Source of the DNA: Paucisalibacillus globulus DSM 18846
Lineage (GTDB): Bacteria; Bacillota; Bacilli; Bacillales; Amphibacillaceae
Direction of reading: 5' to 3'
DNA: 64,000 nucleotides
NCBI RefSeq assembly: GCF_000482485.1
Contig: NZ_AXVK01000027.1
Span: 1 to 64,000, forward strand
Shown here in pieces: positions 18,214 to 27,870 of this stretch. The position numbers and the translations under genes are program-made. Numbering within the stretch: position 1 is the first letter of the stretch; each line of letters starts with the position of its first letter. The notes beneath the pieces are model-generated. The model had not been told where the DNA came from. It did not search any database and saw only the letters and a list, made by a program, of their open reading frames with translations.

Positions 18214-19023
18214 TCATCCTTTCTGATTGGCTAAAACAAACTCCTCTACTATTTTACCAAAAAACTCCGGTCTTTCCACATGAATTGCATGTCCAGCATT
18301 TTGAACAACTGTAAATTCACTATTTACTAATGCATTATTCATTCGTTTATTAATACGAATAAACTTTTGATCCAACTCGCCAGCTATTAATAATACTGGT
18401 ATCTTTATCTCTTGAAGACTTTGCCACCAACTTGTTTGGCTGCCTGTACCCATGCATCTTAAAGACATAGCCAACCCTTCCTTAGTTTGCGATAACCGTT
18501 CGTCCCTAATACTATTGCGAACTTCCTCTGGTAATTTTTTTTGCGATTGAAATAGAGGAATATTTTCCCAAAAGTTGATAAACGATTCTACGCCATCTTG
18601 CTCAATCCTTAAAGCTAAATGTTCATCATGCTCCATACGAGATTGTTTTTCTTCCGCTAATTCAAGGCCAGGTGAAGCACTCTCTAAAACGAGAGATTTC
18701 AAATGACTCTGATAGAGTGTTGCATAAGAAAGAGCTGTTCTCCCGCCCATAGAATACCCTATTAGGTGAAATGTCCCAATTCCATGTGCTAATAAAATTT
18801 CATGAATATCTTGGCAACATTGTTCCATAGATAGGGGTGATGGTGTTATTGTGTTTCCATGTCCAGGCAAATCTATTACAAATAATTTAAATTTATCTTT
18901 ATATGCCTTAATAAATCGATTCCAAGAAACCGTACTGCCAGTAAATCCATGTATGAGTACTACTGGCTCACCATCTCCATGAATCTCATACCAATAACTC
19001 GCATCTCGCAAAACTGTTCTCAC
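18214..19023 (-). CDS. menH: 2-succinyl-6-hydroxy-2,4-cyclohexadiene-1-carboxylate synthase
   Basis: The 269-residue alpha/beta-hydrolase catalyses pyruvate elimination from SEPHCHC. The oxyanion HGFTGS motif is near residue 25, the nucleophile elbow GYSMGGR near 94, and the C-terminal catalytic His in NAGHAIHVERP near 242. It overlaps menD by 4 bp (ATGA-type), indicating translational coupling. Length and position match MenH of Bacillaceae. Confidence 0.92.
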   Translation of the reverse strand: MRTVLRDASYWYEIHGDGEPVVLIHGFTGSTVSWNRFIKAYKDKFKLFVIDLPGHGNTITPSPLSMEQCCQDIHEILLAHGIGTFHLIGYSMGGRTALSYATLYQSHLKSLVLESASPGLELAEEKQSRMEHDEHLALRIEQDGVESFINFWENIPLFQSQKKLPEEVRNSIRDERLSQTKEGLAMSLRCMGTGSQTSWWQSLQEIKIPVLLIAGELDQKFIRINKRMNNALVNSEFTVVQNAGHAIHVERPEFFGKIVEEFVLANQKG

Positions 19024-20765
19024 TGGATCACCGTCTTTAATATTTCCTCTTCAATTCCACGCCATATGTCTCGATGCCAATGAAGATTCTCAGTTCGATC
19101 CGTTTTCACTTCTACAACGGACAAACCTTTCTCCTCATAACTTAATTGTAATGCTTCTTTTAACTCACCAGTACTTTTCGGATGATGATAAGACCCACCA
19201 TACATCTCGATAGCTTTCTGAAATTCGATGTTTAAAGGAGTTCCAAAGAGAGCTTCAAAATGTTTTTCATTACTTGACTGTGGCAAGAAGGAGAATATTC
19301 CGCCACCATTATTATTCACTACTAAAATAGTGATATTAATGTTATATTGCTTTGCTGCAAGTAATCCATTCATATCATGGTAAAATGATAAATCTCCTAA
19401 CAATAGGGTAACAGGTTGTCCAGAAGCAGCCGCTCCGACTCCACTGGATACCATTCCATCTATCCCATTTGCCCCTCGATTTGCTAATAGGGTAATTTTC
19501 TTTGGACCGGTCATTAAGAAGGAGTCTACATCACGTATAGCCATACTATTTCCTACATATAGACTGCTATCATCCGGGATTAGTTCAACCAGTTGTTTTA
19601 CTGCTTCACCTTCCGTTAACCTATCATCAGTAACATTAATTAAATGAGACTTTGCAATTTCATTTATTTTTCTCCAAAGTGCAAGCCATTCAGATTCTTC
19701 GCTTTCCAAATGGGATCCAGATTCCAATAAGTCCGAACAGAATAAAATTGGGTCAGCAAAGATAAATTCAGTTGGATTTCCAACTGGTTCTCTATATCCA
19801 GCATGAGGTTCCACGACATACTGTTGGACATCCTGATTTTCTTTTACAAAATAGAGATAAGCCTTGGAAACGGGCATTGCCCCAAATCGGAGAATATAAT
19901 CTGGCTTTAACGAAGACCGAATTTTTCCACCTCGTAAGAATGCATCATAGCCCTCCATAATATTTGCAGTAGAATGGGACCCAGTCCTAACTTGCGATAA
20001 CGGATCTGCGAGAATAGGAACCCCCCAAGCATCAGCAAGTAATGTCACTGCTTCAGCAAGATCACCCTCTACTTGTGGTCCACATACAATAACTCCTTTT
20101 TTGGTAGAAGTTAATTTTTCAGCGAATATCTTCACGAACTCCTCAGATAGCTTCTTTTTTCCATCATGCCAAATAGTATACGGTTCTTTAAGTGGCTCAC
20201 CCCATATATTTTCTAGTGATAAGTCTGGCACCAGCGGCTCCCGAAATGGAAAATTCAAATGAATTGGTCCTGGATTTCCTGACAAAGCTTGGTTTATAGC
20301 ACGAGCAGCCCGTATTCTAGCATACTTGAGTAAATTATCACTTGATTCTGGTAATGCCATTTCGTGAAAGCTCTTCACATAATCTCCAAAAATCTTTAGT
20401 TGATCAATCGCCTGTGGTGCCCCAACATCCCTAAGTTCATGTGGTCGGTCGGCTGTTAAAGCAATTAGTGATACCCTGCTTTGGTGTGCTTCAACAATGG
20501 CAGGAAAATAATTGGCGACTGCTGTTCCTGATGAACATACGAGTGCTACTGGTCTCTTTGTTTGTTTCGCTAAACCTAAACCAAAAAATGCTGCTGATCG
20601 TTCATCTAAAACAATCCATTCTTTTATATCAGGATGCTCTGCAAAAGTCATGGCAAGCGGTGTAGAACGAGAGCCAGGGGAAATAACGACATCGGTTAAA
20701 CCACTCTTCGAAAGCTCATCTACAAAGTTTGCTACATATCTTGTTAAATCTTCTATATGATTCAT
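19020..20765 (-). CDS. menD: SEPHCHC synthase (2-succinyl-5-enolpyruvyl-6-hydroxy-3-cyclohexene-1-carboxylate synthase)
   Basis: The 581-residue thiamine-diphosphate enzyme adds succinic semialdehyde (from 2-oxoglutarate) to isochorismate. The N-terminal ISPGSRSTPLAM and VCSSGTAVANYFPAIVEA segments, the central GNSMAIRDVDSF and the ThDP-binding GDLSFYHDMNGL...NNNGGGIFSFLPQ motifs are all present. It starts 3 bp after menF and overlaps menH, so menF-menD-menH form one tight transcription unit. Confidence 0.97.
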   Translation of the reverse strand: MNHIEDLTRYVANFVDELSKSGLTDVVISPGSRSTPLAMTFAEHPDIKEWIVLDERSAAFFGLGLAKQTKRPVALVCSSGTAVANYFPAIVEAHQSRVSLIALTADRPHELRDVGAPQAIDQLKIFGDYVKSFHEMALPESSDNLLKYARIRAARAINQALSGNPGPIHLNFPFREPLVPDLSLENIWGEPLKEPYTIWHDGKKKLSEEFVKIFAEKLTSTKKGVIVCGPQVEGDLAEAVTLLADAWGVPILADPLSQVRTGSHSTANIMEGYDAFLRGGKIRSSLKPDYILRFGAMPVSKAYLYFVKENQDVQQYVVEPHAGYREPVGNPTEFIFADPILFCSDLLESGSHLESEESEWLALWRKINEIAKSHLINVTDDRLTEGEAVKQLVELIPDDSSLYVGNSMAIRDVDSFLMTGPKKITLLANRGANGIDGMVSSGVGAAASGQPVTLLLGDLSFYHDMNGLLAAKQYNINITILVVNNNGGGIFSFLPQSSNEKHFEALFGTPLNIEFQKAIEMYGGSYHHPKSTGELKEALQLSYEEKGLSVVEVKTDRTENLHWHRDIWRGIEEEILKTVIQ

Positions 20766-20768
20766 TAA

Positions 20769-22151
20769 TTATCCCCCTAGGACAGTAAGCATCGGTAAAA
20801 ATTTAATTCTTGTTTCCTCAAATTCCTCTTCTGGATCTGAATCCTTTACTACTCCGCATCCAGCAAATAAAGAAGCCTTATCACCTTGGATCAGTCCTGA
20901 ACGGATTGCAACTGCAAATTCTCCATTTTGATTACTATCAACCCATCCAAAAGGGGCTCCGTACCAACCACGATCAAGTAGTTCATGTTCACGTATATAA
21001 GTTAATGCCTGTTCCCTTGGCTCTCCACCTAAAGCAGGAGTCGGATGCAGCTTTTCAATTACATCAAAAATACTATATCCTTCTTGAAACACACCACGAA
21101 CAGGAGTGTAAAGATGCTGTAAATTTCTTAGTTTATAAAGAATCGGTTTATCTGGTAGTTGTAATCCAACACAGAATTCTTCAATAGATTTTTTAATCAT
21201 TTGAACAACGAAGTCATGCTCTTCCAAATTCTTTTCATCATGCAACAATTGATACCCTATTATCTCGTCTTCTTTATCTGTTTTTCCCCTTGGTGCCGTA
21301 CCTGCCAAACAAGTAGATAGAAGTTCATTGTTCTCCACTTTCACAAGCCGTTCTGGCGTTGCACCTATAAAACAATCTTGTCCATTCTCATAAGCAAAAA
21401 TATAACTGGTAGGCTGTGATTGGATTAAACTACTTAAAGTCTCTGTTAAATCAACCTTTTCAGCAAACCATAGTTGTAACTCTCTAGCTAATACCACTTT
21501 CTCAACTTGACTAGTAGAGATATACTCAGTAGTCCGTTGAACCAAATTCTTCCACTGATTTGGTTCAACGACATTTTTTTTGATAATAGTTGACTTAGGA
21601 TGTGATTTCATTCGATATGTTAAAAGCCATTCTTCTTGTTCTGTTAGAAGCTTGTCTAATTCTTCTGGTTTGTCAATTCTACTGACATTGACCGTCACAG
21701 TAAGGTAAGTATTTCCTTTATACTCTACCAACATAAATGTAGGTATACGCAATTCATTCTTGGTAAACTTATTCCATAAAGATGTTCTTGTTTTTTTCGG
21801 ATCAAAATCCATCCCACCAATTGCTGATAGTCCCGTCCCGGGCACCTGATATGGATTGACAACCACTGCATCTTTTGTAACTAGTTTCCATTTTTCATCC
21901 AGTTCCGCAATATCCAATTGTTCCTCTGTAATGGTAAGAGCATTTCCAATACCCACCATTATATAATCATCTATCGTACTCATCCAAAAAGTACGATCCA
22001 TATGTAAATGTAATCCTGCTTCAAAAAAATGAAGAGGATTGATCCATTCGATTTTTTTAGTAAAACTAACAAGTTTTGTGCCAGAGGAATTTAATTTGTC
22101 AATCACCTTTTCCAAAGTTGACCTCAATGTTTCCTCTTTAACCTTTACCAT
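20769..22151 (-). CDS. menF: isochorismate synthase
   Basis: The chorismate-binding enzyme converts chorismate to isochorismate, the committed step toward menaquinone. The C-terminal half shows VEKVVLARELQL, FIGATPERLVK, CLAGTAPRGKT, LHPTPALGGEPREQAL and WYGAPFGWVD in the family order. I choose the ATG at 22151 (460 residues) because GGAGGG lies 7 nt upstream; an in-frame ATG at 22187 lacks a site and would place codons over this one. It heads the minus-strand men operon and diverges from menA. Confidence 0.95.
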   Translation of the reverse strand: MVKVKEETLRSTLEKVIDKLNSSGTKLVSFTKKIEWINPLHFFEAGLHLHMDRTFWMSTIDDYIMVGIGNALTITEEQLDIAELDEKWKLVTKDAVVVNPYQVPGTGLSAIGGMDFDPKKTRTSLWNKFTKNELRIPTFMLVEYKGNTYLTVTVNVSRIDKPEELDKLLTEQEEWLLTYRMKSHPKSTIIKKNVVEPNQWKNLVQRTTEYISTSQVEKVVLARELQLWFAEKVDLTETLSSLIQSQPTSYIFAYENGQDCFIGATPERLVKVENNELLSTCLAGTAPRGKTDKEDEIIGYQLLHDEKNLEEHDFVVQMIKKSIEEFCVGLQLPDKPILYKLRNLQHLYTPVRGVFQEGYSIFDVIEKLHPTPALGGEPREQALTYIREHELLDRGWYGAPFGWVDSNQNGEFAVAIRSGLIQGDKASLFAGCGVVKDSDPEEEFEETRIKFLPMLTVLGG

Positions 22152-22337
22152 TCGATTACCCTCCAAAAAAAGCACATAATAGTCCAACTCTTATTCTATT
22201 CCCTTTTTCATAGTTTCTCAAGAAAACAACTATCTACCCTGGATCAACATCATTATAAGTTGCTTTTATTTTCCATATTATAATAGATAGTCCCATGCCA
22301 ATTTTAAAGTTCTGTCTGATAGACCACTTCTAGTTCA

Positions 22338-22366
22338 TTGACACCCTTAGCCTTTTTGCCTAAACT
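22338..22366 (+). promoter_or_regulatory. putative menA promoter
   Basis: TTGACA (22338-22343) and TAAACT (22361-22366) are 17 nt apart, about 34 bp before menA. The -10 box matches 4 of 6 positions. Confidence 0.5.
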
Positions 22367-22399
22367 TAATATGATATTAAGATTAAGGGGATTCAAGTG

Positions 22400-23335
22400 A
22401 TGGTAACAACAGATAAAGATCATATTAAAAAAGCTTTAAATGAACGGAATGGTTTTAACGTGTGGTGGCGTTTACTTAGACCACATACACTTACTGCTTC
22501 TTTTATTCCAGTTTTTGTAGGAACGATGGTTGCATTAAATACACATGGTATTAATATACTAGTATTTCTAGCCATGTTACTAGCATCCATATTAATTCAA
22601 TCAGCAACAAATATGTTTAATGAGTACTATGATTATGTAAGGGGACTTGACTCTGATGAATCTGTCGGAATTGGTGGAACGATCGTACGGGACGGAATCC
22701 GACCTAAAACCGTACTTCGTCTGGCTCTTATATTTTATAGTATTGCACTAATACTTGGAATTTACATTTGTATAGTTTCTAGCTGGTGGATTGCTATTAT
22801 AGGACTAGTATGTATGTTATTTGGATACCTCTATACAGGTGGCCCACTACCCATTTCAACTACACCATTTGGGGAACTTTTCTCTGGATTATTAATGGGA
22901 ACGGTTATTATTGGAATTAGCTACTTTATTCAAACTGGCAGCATAAATAGTTTTGTTATCTTTATTTCTGTTCCAGTGGCTATTTTCATAGGTTGTATTA
23001 TGCTATCGAATAACATCCGAGATTTAGATGGGGATGAAAAAGGTGGACGTAAAACACTCGCTATTTTGCTTGGACGAGAAAATGCTGTTCGTTTTCTAGG
23101 TTTATTATTCTTTGTAGCATTCTTTTTCACTTTATATTTAATTCTTGTTGATGTATTACCATTATGGTCGCTTATAACCTTTATTGCAGTAATTCCGGCT
23201 GTTAAAGTAGTAAAAGGTTTCAAAGGGAAGACAAATCCTTTAGAAATGATGCCTGCGATGGTATTAACAGGAAAAACAAATACGATTTACGGATTTTTGT
23301 TAGGTATATCATTATTAATTTATTATTTCATCTAA
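22400..23335 (+). CDS. menA: 1,4-dihydroxy-2-naphthoate polyprenyltransferase
   Basis: The integral membrane UbiA-family enzyme prenylates DHNA to demethylmenaquinone. The two Asp-rich motifs that bind Mg-polyprenyl diphosphate are visible: NMFNEYYDYVRGLD near residue 75 and SNNIRDLDGDEKGGRKT near 205. About eight hydrophobic segments follow the opening RLLRPHTLTASFIPVFVGT. AAGGGG precedes the start; a GTG one codon earlier (22397) is an alternative. It is followed after 34 bp by the MenI-like gene, so the last enzymes of the pathway sit together. Confidence 0.95.
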   Translation: MVTTDKDHIKKALNERNGFNVWWRLLRPHTLTASFIPVFVGTMVALNTHGINILVFLAMLLASILIQSATNMFNEYYDYVRGLDSDESVGIGGTIVRDGIRPKTVLRLALIFYSIALILGIYICIVSSWWIAIIGLVCMLFGYLYTGGPLPISTTPFGELFSGLLMGTVIIGISYFIQTGSINSFVIFISVPVAIFIGCIMLSNNIRDLDGDEKGGRKTLAILLGRENAVRFLGLLFFVAFFFTLYLILVDVLPLWSLITFIAVIPAVKVVKGFKGKTNPLEMMPAMVLTGKTNTIYGFLLGISLLIYYFI

Positions 23336-23369
23336 GAACTACTTAAAAAACATATTAGGGGGAGTTTAG

Positions 23370-23756
23370 ATGGAAATGGAACATACTTTATTAGAGTCAC
23401 TTGGAATTGAGACCATCTCACTGGATAAGGACCTAGTTGTTATGACGATGCCAGTTGATAAACGTACACATCAACCTTTAGGCTATCTCCATGGAGGCGC
23501 TAGTGTTGCGCTCGCTGAAACTGCGGCAAGTATAGGAGCGTGTCTACATGTAGACCTAGATAAATTCCATGTTTTTGGTATTGAAATTAATGCAAATCAC
23601 ATTAAAAGTAAAAAAGATGGAACGGTAACCGCAAAAGCAAAACCTATCCACGTAGGTAAATCGTCTATGGTATGGGAGATTAATATTGTTGACGAGGAAG
23701 ATAACTTAATATGCATTTCCAGATGCACGGTCGCAGTAGTACCAAAAAAGAGCTAA
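23370..23756 (+). CDS. menI: DHNA-CoA thioesterase (MenI/YdiI-type hotdog protein)
   Basis: The 128-residue hotdog-fold thioesterase carries GYLHGGASVALAETAAS (residues about 38-54), where the Glu is the catalytic residue of the YdiI/EntH group. E. coli YdiI acts as DHNA-CoA hydrolase in the menaquinone pathway. Its position right after menA with a GGGGGAG site supports the same role here; direct evidence is absent, and other acyl-CoA substrates are possible. With it the window encodes every step from chorismate to demethylmenaquinone except menC. Confidence 0.82.
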   Translation: MEMEHTLLESLGIETISLDKDLVVMTMPVDKRTHQPLGYLHGGASVALAETAASIGACLHVDLDKFHVFGIEINANHIKSKKDGTVTAKAKPIHVGKSSMVWEINIVDEEDNLICISRCTVAVVPKKS

Positions 23757-23786
23757 TCCATTTATAGATGGATTAGCTCTTTTTAT
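23744..23786. terminator. bidirectional terminator between menI and ribU
   Basis: AAAAAGAGCTAATCCAT and ATGGATTAGCTCTTTTT form a 17-bp stem with the loop TTATAG. The left arm overlaps the last codons of menI. Confidence 0.92.
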
Positions 23787-23794
23787 ACCTTCAT

Positions 23795-24370
23795 TTATGC
23801 AAATTTTGCTTGTTGTTGTTCTATCCAGCGACGCATTTTAATAAATATTGGAACAAATAACAGACCTACGATAATACCTTTAATGATATTAAATGGTAGA
23901 ATACCTATCCAAACTAGACTTAATTTAGCAGCATGAGTCATATCGCCCCACCCCATCATCAACCCATATACAGGTAATAATATGAAGTAGTTGAACACAC
24001 CTAACCCAATAGCCATAATGATTGTACCAGTAACTAGACCTGAAACAATACTCTTCACACTCTTATATTTGTGATATAGGATTCCTATTGGTAATACAAG
24101 TAAAGCTCCTGCTAAGAAGTTCGCTGTAACTCCAACAATGTCTCCACCACCGATTGCTAAATATAAAACATTCTTAATCACTACTACAATAACACCCGCT
24201 AAAGGTGAGAAAATAAGTGCTGCCATAATGGCAGGAACATCACTAAAGTCAATCTTTAAGTAGCTTGGTAATAACGGGAGAGGAAAGTTAATAAAGAATA
24301 ATAATAACGATACCGCTCCAAGTAAAGATAAAATAATAAGTCTTGTTAAATTTGATGATTTTGCTTGCAT
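23795..24370 (-). CDS. ribU: riboflavin ECF transporter S component
   Basis: The roughly 191-residue membrane protein has five to six hydrophobic segments and the RibU hallmarks LPSYLKIDFSDVPAIMAALIFSPLAG near residue 33 and KNVLYLAIGG near 66. RibU binds riboflavin and works with the shared EcfAA'T energising module, which is encoded elsewhere. Three consecutive ATGs occur; I use the third (24370), 7 nt after AAGGAGG. The FMN riboswitch upstream confirms the vitamin. It is monocistronic. Confidence 0.95.
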   Translation of the reverse strand: MQAKSSNLTRLIILSLLGAVSLLLFFINFPLPLLPSYLKIDFSDVPAIMAALIFSPLAGVIVVVIKNVLYLAIGGGDIVGVTANFLAGALLVLPIGILYHKYKSVKSIVSGLVTGTIIMAIGLGVFNYFILLPVYGLMMGWGDMTHAAKLSLVWIGILPFNIIKGIIVGLLFVPIFIKMRRWIEQQQAKFA

Positions 24371-24439
24371 CATCATTCCTCCTTCATCTAGTTATCGATT
24401 CACATCTCGTGATGAAGGAAAGCCTATTCCTTAAAAAAC

Positions 24440-24483
24440 CAAAAACCCTAAAGCCAGACCTAATTCGGGGGCTTTAGGGTTTA
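24440..24483 (-). terminator. FMN riboswitch terminator
   Basis: On the minus strand AAACCCTAAAGCC pairs with GGCTTTAGGGTTT, followed by TTTGG; it is the expression platform between the RFN element and ribU. Confidence 0.9.
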
Positions 24484-24533
24484 AATCATCATAGGAAATA
24501 AAGGCACATAAATGTACCAATGTTCAGCTCGAC

Positions 24534-24668
24534 ATCTTCTCCCATCCAGACTTTAACTGTCGGTCCTGGACTTACACCAGGTCAACCGTTTGATGATGTT
24601 CAAACGGCTCACGGACTTTGAACCTTCGTTCATTACCGTCGGTCGGGAATTGCACCCTGCCCCGAAGA
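24534..24668 (-). ncRNA. FMN riboswitch (RFN element) of ribU
   Basis: Read on the minus strand it opens with TCTTCGGGGCAGGGTG and contains AATTCCCGACCG, CGGT, AGTCCGTGAGCC, GGTGTAAGTCCAGGACCGACAG, then AGTCTGGATGGGAGAAGA, the conserved six-helix RFN consensus. FMN binding should favour the terminator at 24440-24483 and lower riboflavin uptake. Confidence 0.97.
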
Positions 24669-24696
24669 TGGAATCGATATTTTATTGTCAATGATT

Positions 24697-24725
24697 ATTA
24701 TACATGGTACGTGGTAGTTTGAAAA
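24697..24725 (-). promoter_or_regulatory. putative promoter of the FMN riboswitch/ribU
   Basis: On the minus strand a perfect TATAAT (24697-24702) has a weak -35 TTTTCA (24720-24725) at 17 nt. The start site would fall about 20 nt before the RFN element. The bases from here to 24897 hold no supported gene. Confidence 0.55.
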
Positions 24726-24897
24726 GAGTTTTGTTTGAATTCGAGATATATATTTCCAAAGCATATAGGTATTATATTGTATCAATATGTCTGTTTAAAA
24801 TCAGAACAGGATTTCTTTATTTTCCCAAAGAACACGACTTACCACAAAAAAAGGCAACAGAGAGCATACCCTGTCACCAATTTTTAATCTTAAAACC

Positions 24898-25962
24898 TTA
24901 ATCTAATGGATTCAAACTTTCTTCCCCAGTTAAACCGCTTATCATTTCAACCAATAATTTAATTTCTTGATCTATATCCTCAAAACTAGCCGTTTCCACT
25001 GGTGAATGCATGTAGCGTAATGGTAAAGACACAAGCGAAACAGGAACTCCATGGCCAGTGTATCGCATTTTATCCGCGTCTGTTCCTGTATGTCTAGGTG
25101 TTAATTCATATTGAACGTCCATTTGTAACTTCTGAGCAGCCTTTTCTAATAACTCATTTATCTTTCTATTTATTGGAGCGCCTTTTGCTAAGACTGGTCC
25201 TTTTTCTAGACGGACATCACCGTGTTTATTTGTATTTACTCCTGGATAATCGGTTGCAAACGTAACATCACATGCAATCGCCATGGTTGGTTCTACTCCC
25301 GCAGCTGCAAAGTATGCACCACCCATGTTAGTTTCTTCATTTACAGTACTAGCAGCATAAACTCCGACTGTACAGCCTTTTTTCTTTAACTGACGAAGAA
25401 CTTCTGCAACAATAAATGCCCCCGTTCGATTATCTAAACCTCTTCCAGAAACATAACGATCCATAAGAATTTCTGATTCTGTTTTATAGACAACTAAATC
25501 ACCAATTTGCACATATTCCTCCGCTTCCCCTTTTGTTTTAAAACCACAATCAATAAATAGGTCTTCTAGGTCAAAATCATTCTTCAAACCACCATGATGT
25601 TGTGCATTGACACCAATAACTCCCGTGATCGTTTTTCCATATCCTAAAACAATTGTTTTCATACCGACAGCAGCCTTCGGGTTAATCCCACCCATTTTAT
25701 CAAAATGTAAAAATCCATTTTCATCAATTCGATTAACAATAAGTGCAATTTCGTCACAATGTCCTGCTAATAACACTTTAAATTCAGCTTCAGGATTTAG
25801 CACACCAATAACATTTCCTGCATTATCAGTCAAAACTTCATCTGCAAACTCTTTATAATAATCACGCATTTTCCTTTGAATAGCTACTTCATCACTTGAG
25901 GGTGATGGTGTTCCTAGTAATTCTAGTAAAAAATCTCTATTAGTTTTTTCCAAGTTAGGCAA
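24898..25962 (-). CDS. M42-family metallopeptidase
   Basis: The 354-residue protein has the M42/M28-type di-metal ligands in order: His and Asp in AGHCDEIALIV (near residue 67), Asp in GRGLDNRTGAF (near 175), the Glu pair in STVNEETNMGGAY (near 208), Asp in CDVTFATD and His in RYMHSPVET (near 316). M42 enzymes are cytoplasmic aminopeptidases or glucanase-related hydrolases that form large oligomers. It is not obviously the YtoP subgroup, so no symbol is given. A plausible GGAG site precedes the start; it is monocistronic. Confidence 0.9.
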   Translation of the reverse strand: MPNLEKTNRDFLLELLGTPSPSSDEVAIQRKMRDYYKEFADEVLTDNAGNVIGVLNPEAEFKVLLAGHCDEIALIVNRIDENGFLHFDKMGGINPKAAVGMKTIVLGYGKTITGVIGVNAQHHGGLKNDFDLEDLFIDCGFKTKGEAEEYVQIGDLVVYKTESEILMDRYVSGRGLDNRTGAFIVAEVLRQLKKKGCTVGVYAASTVNEETNMGGAYFAAAGVEPTMAIACDVTFATDYPGVNTNKHGDVRLEKGPVLAKGAPINRKINELLEKAAQKLQMDVQYELTPRHTGTDADKMRYTGHGVPVSLVSLPLRYMHSPVETASFEDIDQEIKLLVEMISGLTGEESLNPLD

Positions 25963-26086
25963 CTCCTTTTAATTATCAATTTAACTGTTTCAATCATACC
26001 AAATTTTGCTGTTACCAGGCACTTTTATTTACCAAGAAATAAATTATGATTACAATTTAGATAACAAACCGTAAGGAGGCATTATT

Positions 26087-26638
26087 ATGAGTTTAAATGA
26101 TTGGTTCGCTAAAGGTATACCAAGTCAAGAGTACATTAATGCTATGCAGAAACATCAGGAAGATCTTCTACATATCTATAATTCCTATACAGTTCCAGAT
26201 GATAATGAATTTTTCTCCAAACTGAAAGATAAGAACTTACGAGTTATTGTCATCACAGAAGATTGGTGTGGCGATGCAATGATGAATACTCCGATTCTGC
26301 TTCATGTAGCAGAACAAACAGAAATGGAAGTTCGTATGATTCTTCGTGATTCTAACTTAGAATTAATGGATCAATATTTAACAAATGGAAAAGCTCGTTC
26401 CATTCCTATATTTATTTTCATTGATCAAGCTGGAAATGAAGTTGCAAAATGGGGACCACGAGCTGAACCAGTACAAAATTATGTAGATGAAATAAGAGCA
26501 GACCTTCCAGATAAAGAGGCTGGGGACTATAAAGAAAAATTCGATGCAATGATTCAAATTATGTACAGCGAATACAAATCAAATCCAACGTTCTGGAACC
26601 ATGTATACCAAAGCCTAAAAACAACATTATCAAAATAA
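26087..26638 (+). CDS. thioredoxin-family protein with a WCGD active site
   Basis: The 183-residue protein has a thioredoxin-like core: VIVITEDWCGDAMMNTPIL near residue 59 and, further on, the cis-Pro turn ARSIPIFIFID near 104. The usual CxxC is replaced by WCGDAM, leaving one Cys, so it is unlikely to be a classical dithiol reductase. Bacillaceae have several such monothiol proteins of unknown partner. AAGGAGG precedes the start. It is monocistronic with its own terminator. Confidence 0.82.
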   Translation: MSLNDWFAKGIPSQEYINAMQKHQEDLLHIYNSYTVPDDNEFFSKLKDKNLRVIVITEDWCGDAMMNTPILLHVAEQTEMEVRMILRDSNLELMDQYLTNGKARSIPIFIFIDQAGNEVAKWGPRAEPVQNYVDEIRADLPDKEAGDYKEKFDAMIQIMYSEYKSNPTFWNHVYQSLKTTLSK

Positions 26639-26647
26639 TACTTTTAG

Positions 26648-26680
26648 AAACCTACCCCATTTGGAGTAGGTTTTATTATT
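26648..26680 (+). terminator. terminator after the thioredoxin-like gene
   Basis: ACCTAC and GTAGGT pair around a 10-nt loop and are followed by TTTATTATTTTT. Confidence 0.7.
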
Positions 26681-26790
26681 TTTCAAATCAATTAATGTTT
26701 TCTTACTCATCATTGTAGTCTACATTTTTTTCTATAGTATTGCTATAACTGTACATACTAATCAAACACGAATAATAATTAGGTGAGAAA

Positions 26791-27792
26791 ATGAACATCG
26801 AGCAATTCAAACACATTTACTTTCGACTACCAATCCTAATTCGATTATTTTTAACAATTTTACTGGTTATGATTCTTTTTGGTACCATTATCCATTTTAT
26901 CGAACCATCCCAATTCCCAACTATATTCGACGGTGTATGGTGGGCAGTTGTTACTGGTGCAACAGTTGGGTACGGTGATTATGTTCCACTTACAGTGATG
27001 GGTAGAATTATCGGTATCATCTTAATTCTAACAGGGGGAGGATTACTCACTTTCTATATTACACAATTTGCAGCTGCAACCGTCCAGCATGAAAATGATT
27101 TATCACAAGGAAAAGTGGCTTATAAGGGGAACAACCATATTATTTTAGTAGGATGGAATGAACGGACAAGAATTTTAATGGACCAAATCTTAAAACATAA
27201 TTCAAAAGCAGAAATTGTCCTTATTGATCAAACCGTTACCCAGATGTCTTATCAGCACTACCCTATTCATTTTATCCATGGTGACCCAACTGATGACTAT
27301 TTTCTACAAAAAGCAAATATTCAAGTAGCATCCAAAGTAGTTATTAGTGCCGATAACCATAAAAGTGAAAAACAAGCAGATAATCAATCAATATTGACGG
27401 TTGTTGCGATACGAGGAAACAATAATGAAGTCCCGATTATAGTGGAAATAATGACTATGGCACAAATCGACAATGCCATCCGTGCAGGGGCCAGTACTAT
27501 CCTTAGACCTAATGACTTTATGAGTACCCTCCTTTATCAGGAGGTTTTAAAAAGTAAGGCAAAACCATTTGAAACAGTCATACATTTATTAAAGGACCAA
27601 CATTTTCATCATTTTAAAATACCCGAAGAATTTGTAGAAAAGCCTTTTATTGACGTACTATATAATTTAAAATTAGATGATTATCTTCTACTAGGTATTC
27701 TACGAAAGAAGGATTGGATTTTTAATCCAAATAAAGATTTTCTATTACAGAAAGAGGATATATTAATTACGTCAATATTATGGAAACCTTAA
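26791..27792 (+). CDS. yugO: potassium channel protein YugO
   Basis: The 333-residue membrane protein has two transmembrane helices around a pore with the K+ selectivity filter TVGYGD (near residue 56), then an RCK/TrkA-N domain from about residue 108 (HIILVGWNERTRILMDQIL) and a C-terminal lobe. The RCK nucleotide-binding loop is GWNERTR rather than GxGxxG, as in YugO relatives. B. subtilis YugO releases K+ and takes part in biofilm electrical signalling; that role here is inference. It is followed by yugI in the same direction. Confidence 0.93.
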   Translation: MNIEQFKHIYFRLPILIRLFLTILLVMILFGTIIHFIEPSQFPTIFDGVWWAVVTGATVGYGDYVPLTVMGRIIGIILILTGGGLLTFYITQFAAATVQHENDLSQGKVAYKGNNHIILVGWNERTRILMDQILKHNSKAEIVLIDQTVTQMSYQHYPIHFIHGDPTDDYFLQKANIQVASKVVISADNHKSEKQADNQSILTVVAIRGNNNEVPIIVEIMTMAQIDNAIRAGASTILRPNDFMSTLLYQEVLKSKAKPFETVIHLLKDQHFHHFKIPEEFVEKPFIDVLYNLKLDDYLLLGILRKKDWIFNPNKDFLLQKEDILITSILWKP

Positions 27793-27870
27793 TATTTTTG
27801 CCCCAATCCAAAATGTATGTTAAAATTATTTATTGTGTGAAAAGAAACGAAGGTATAGGAGATGTTCAGC

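Noticed and set aside
24704-24901. 65-codon open frame upstream of ribU
   Set aside because: No ribosome binding site, low-complexity composition, and it overlaps the riboswitch promoter and the M42 gene end.
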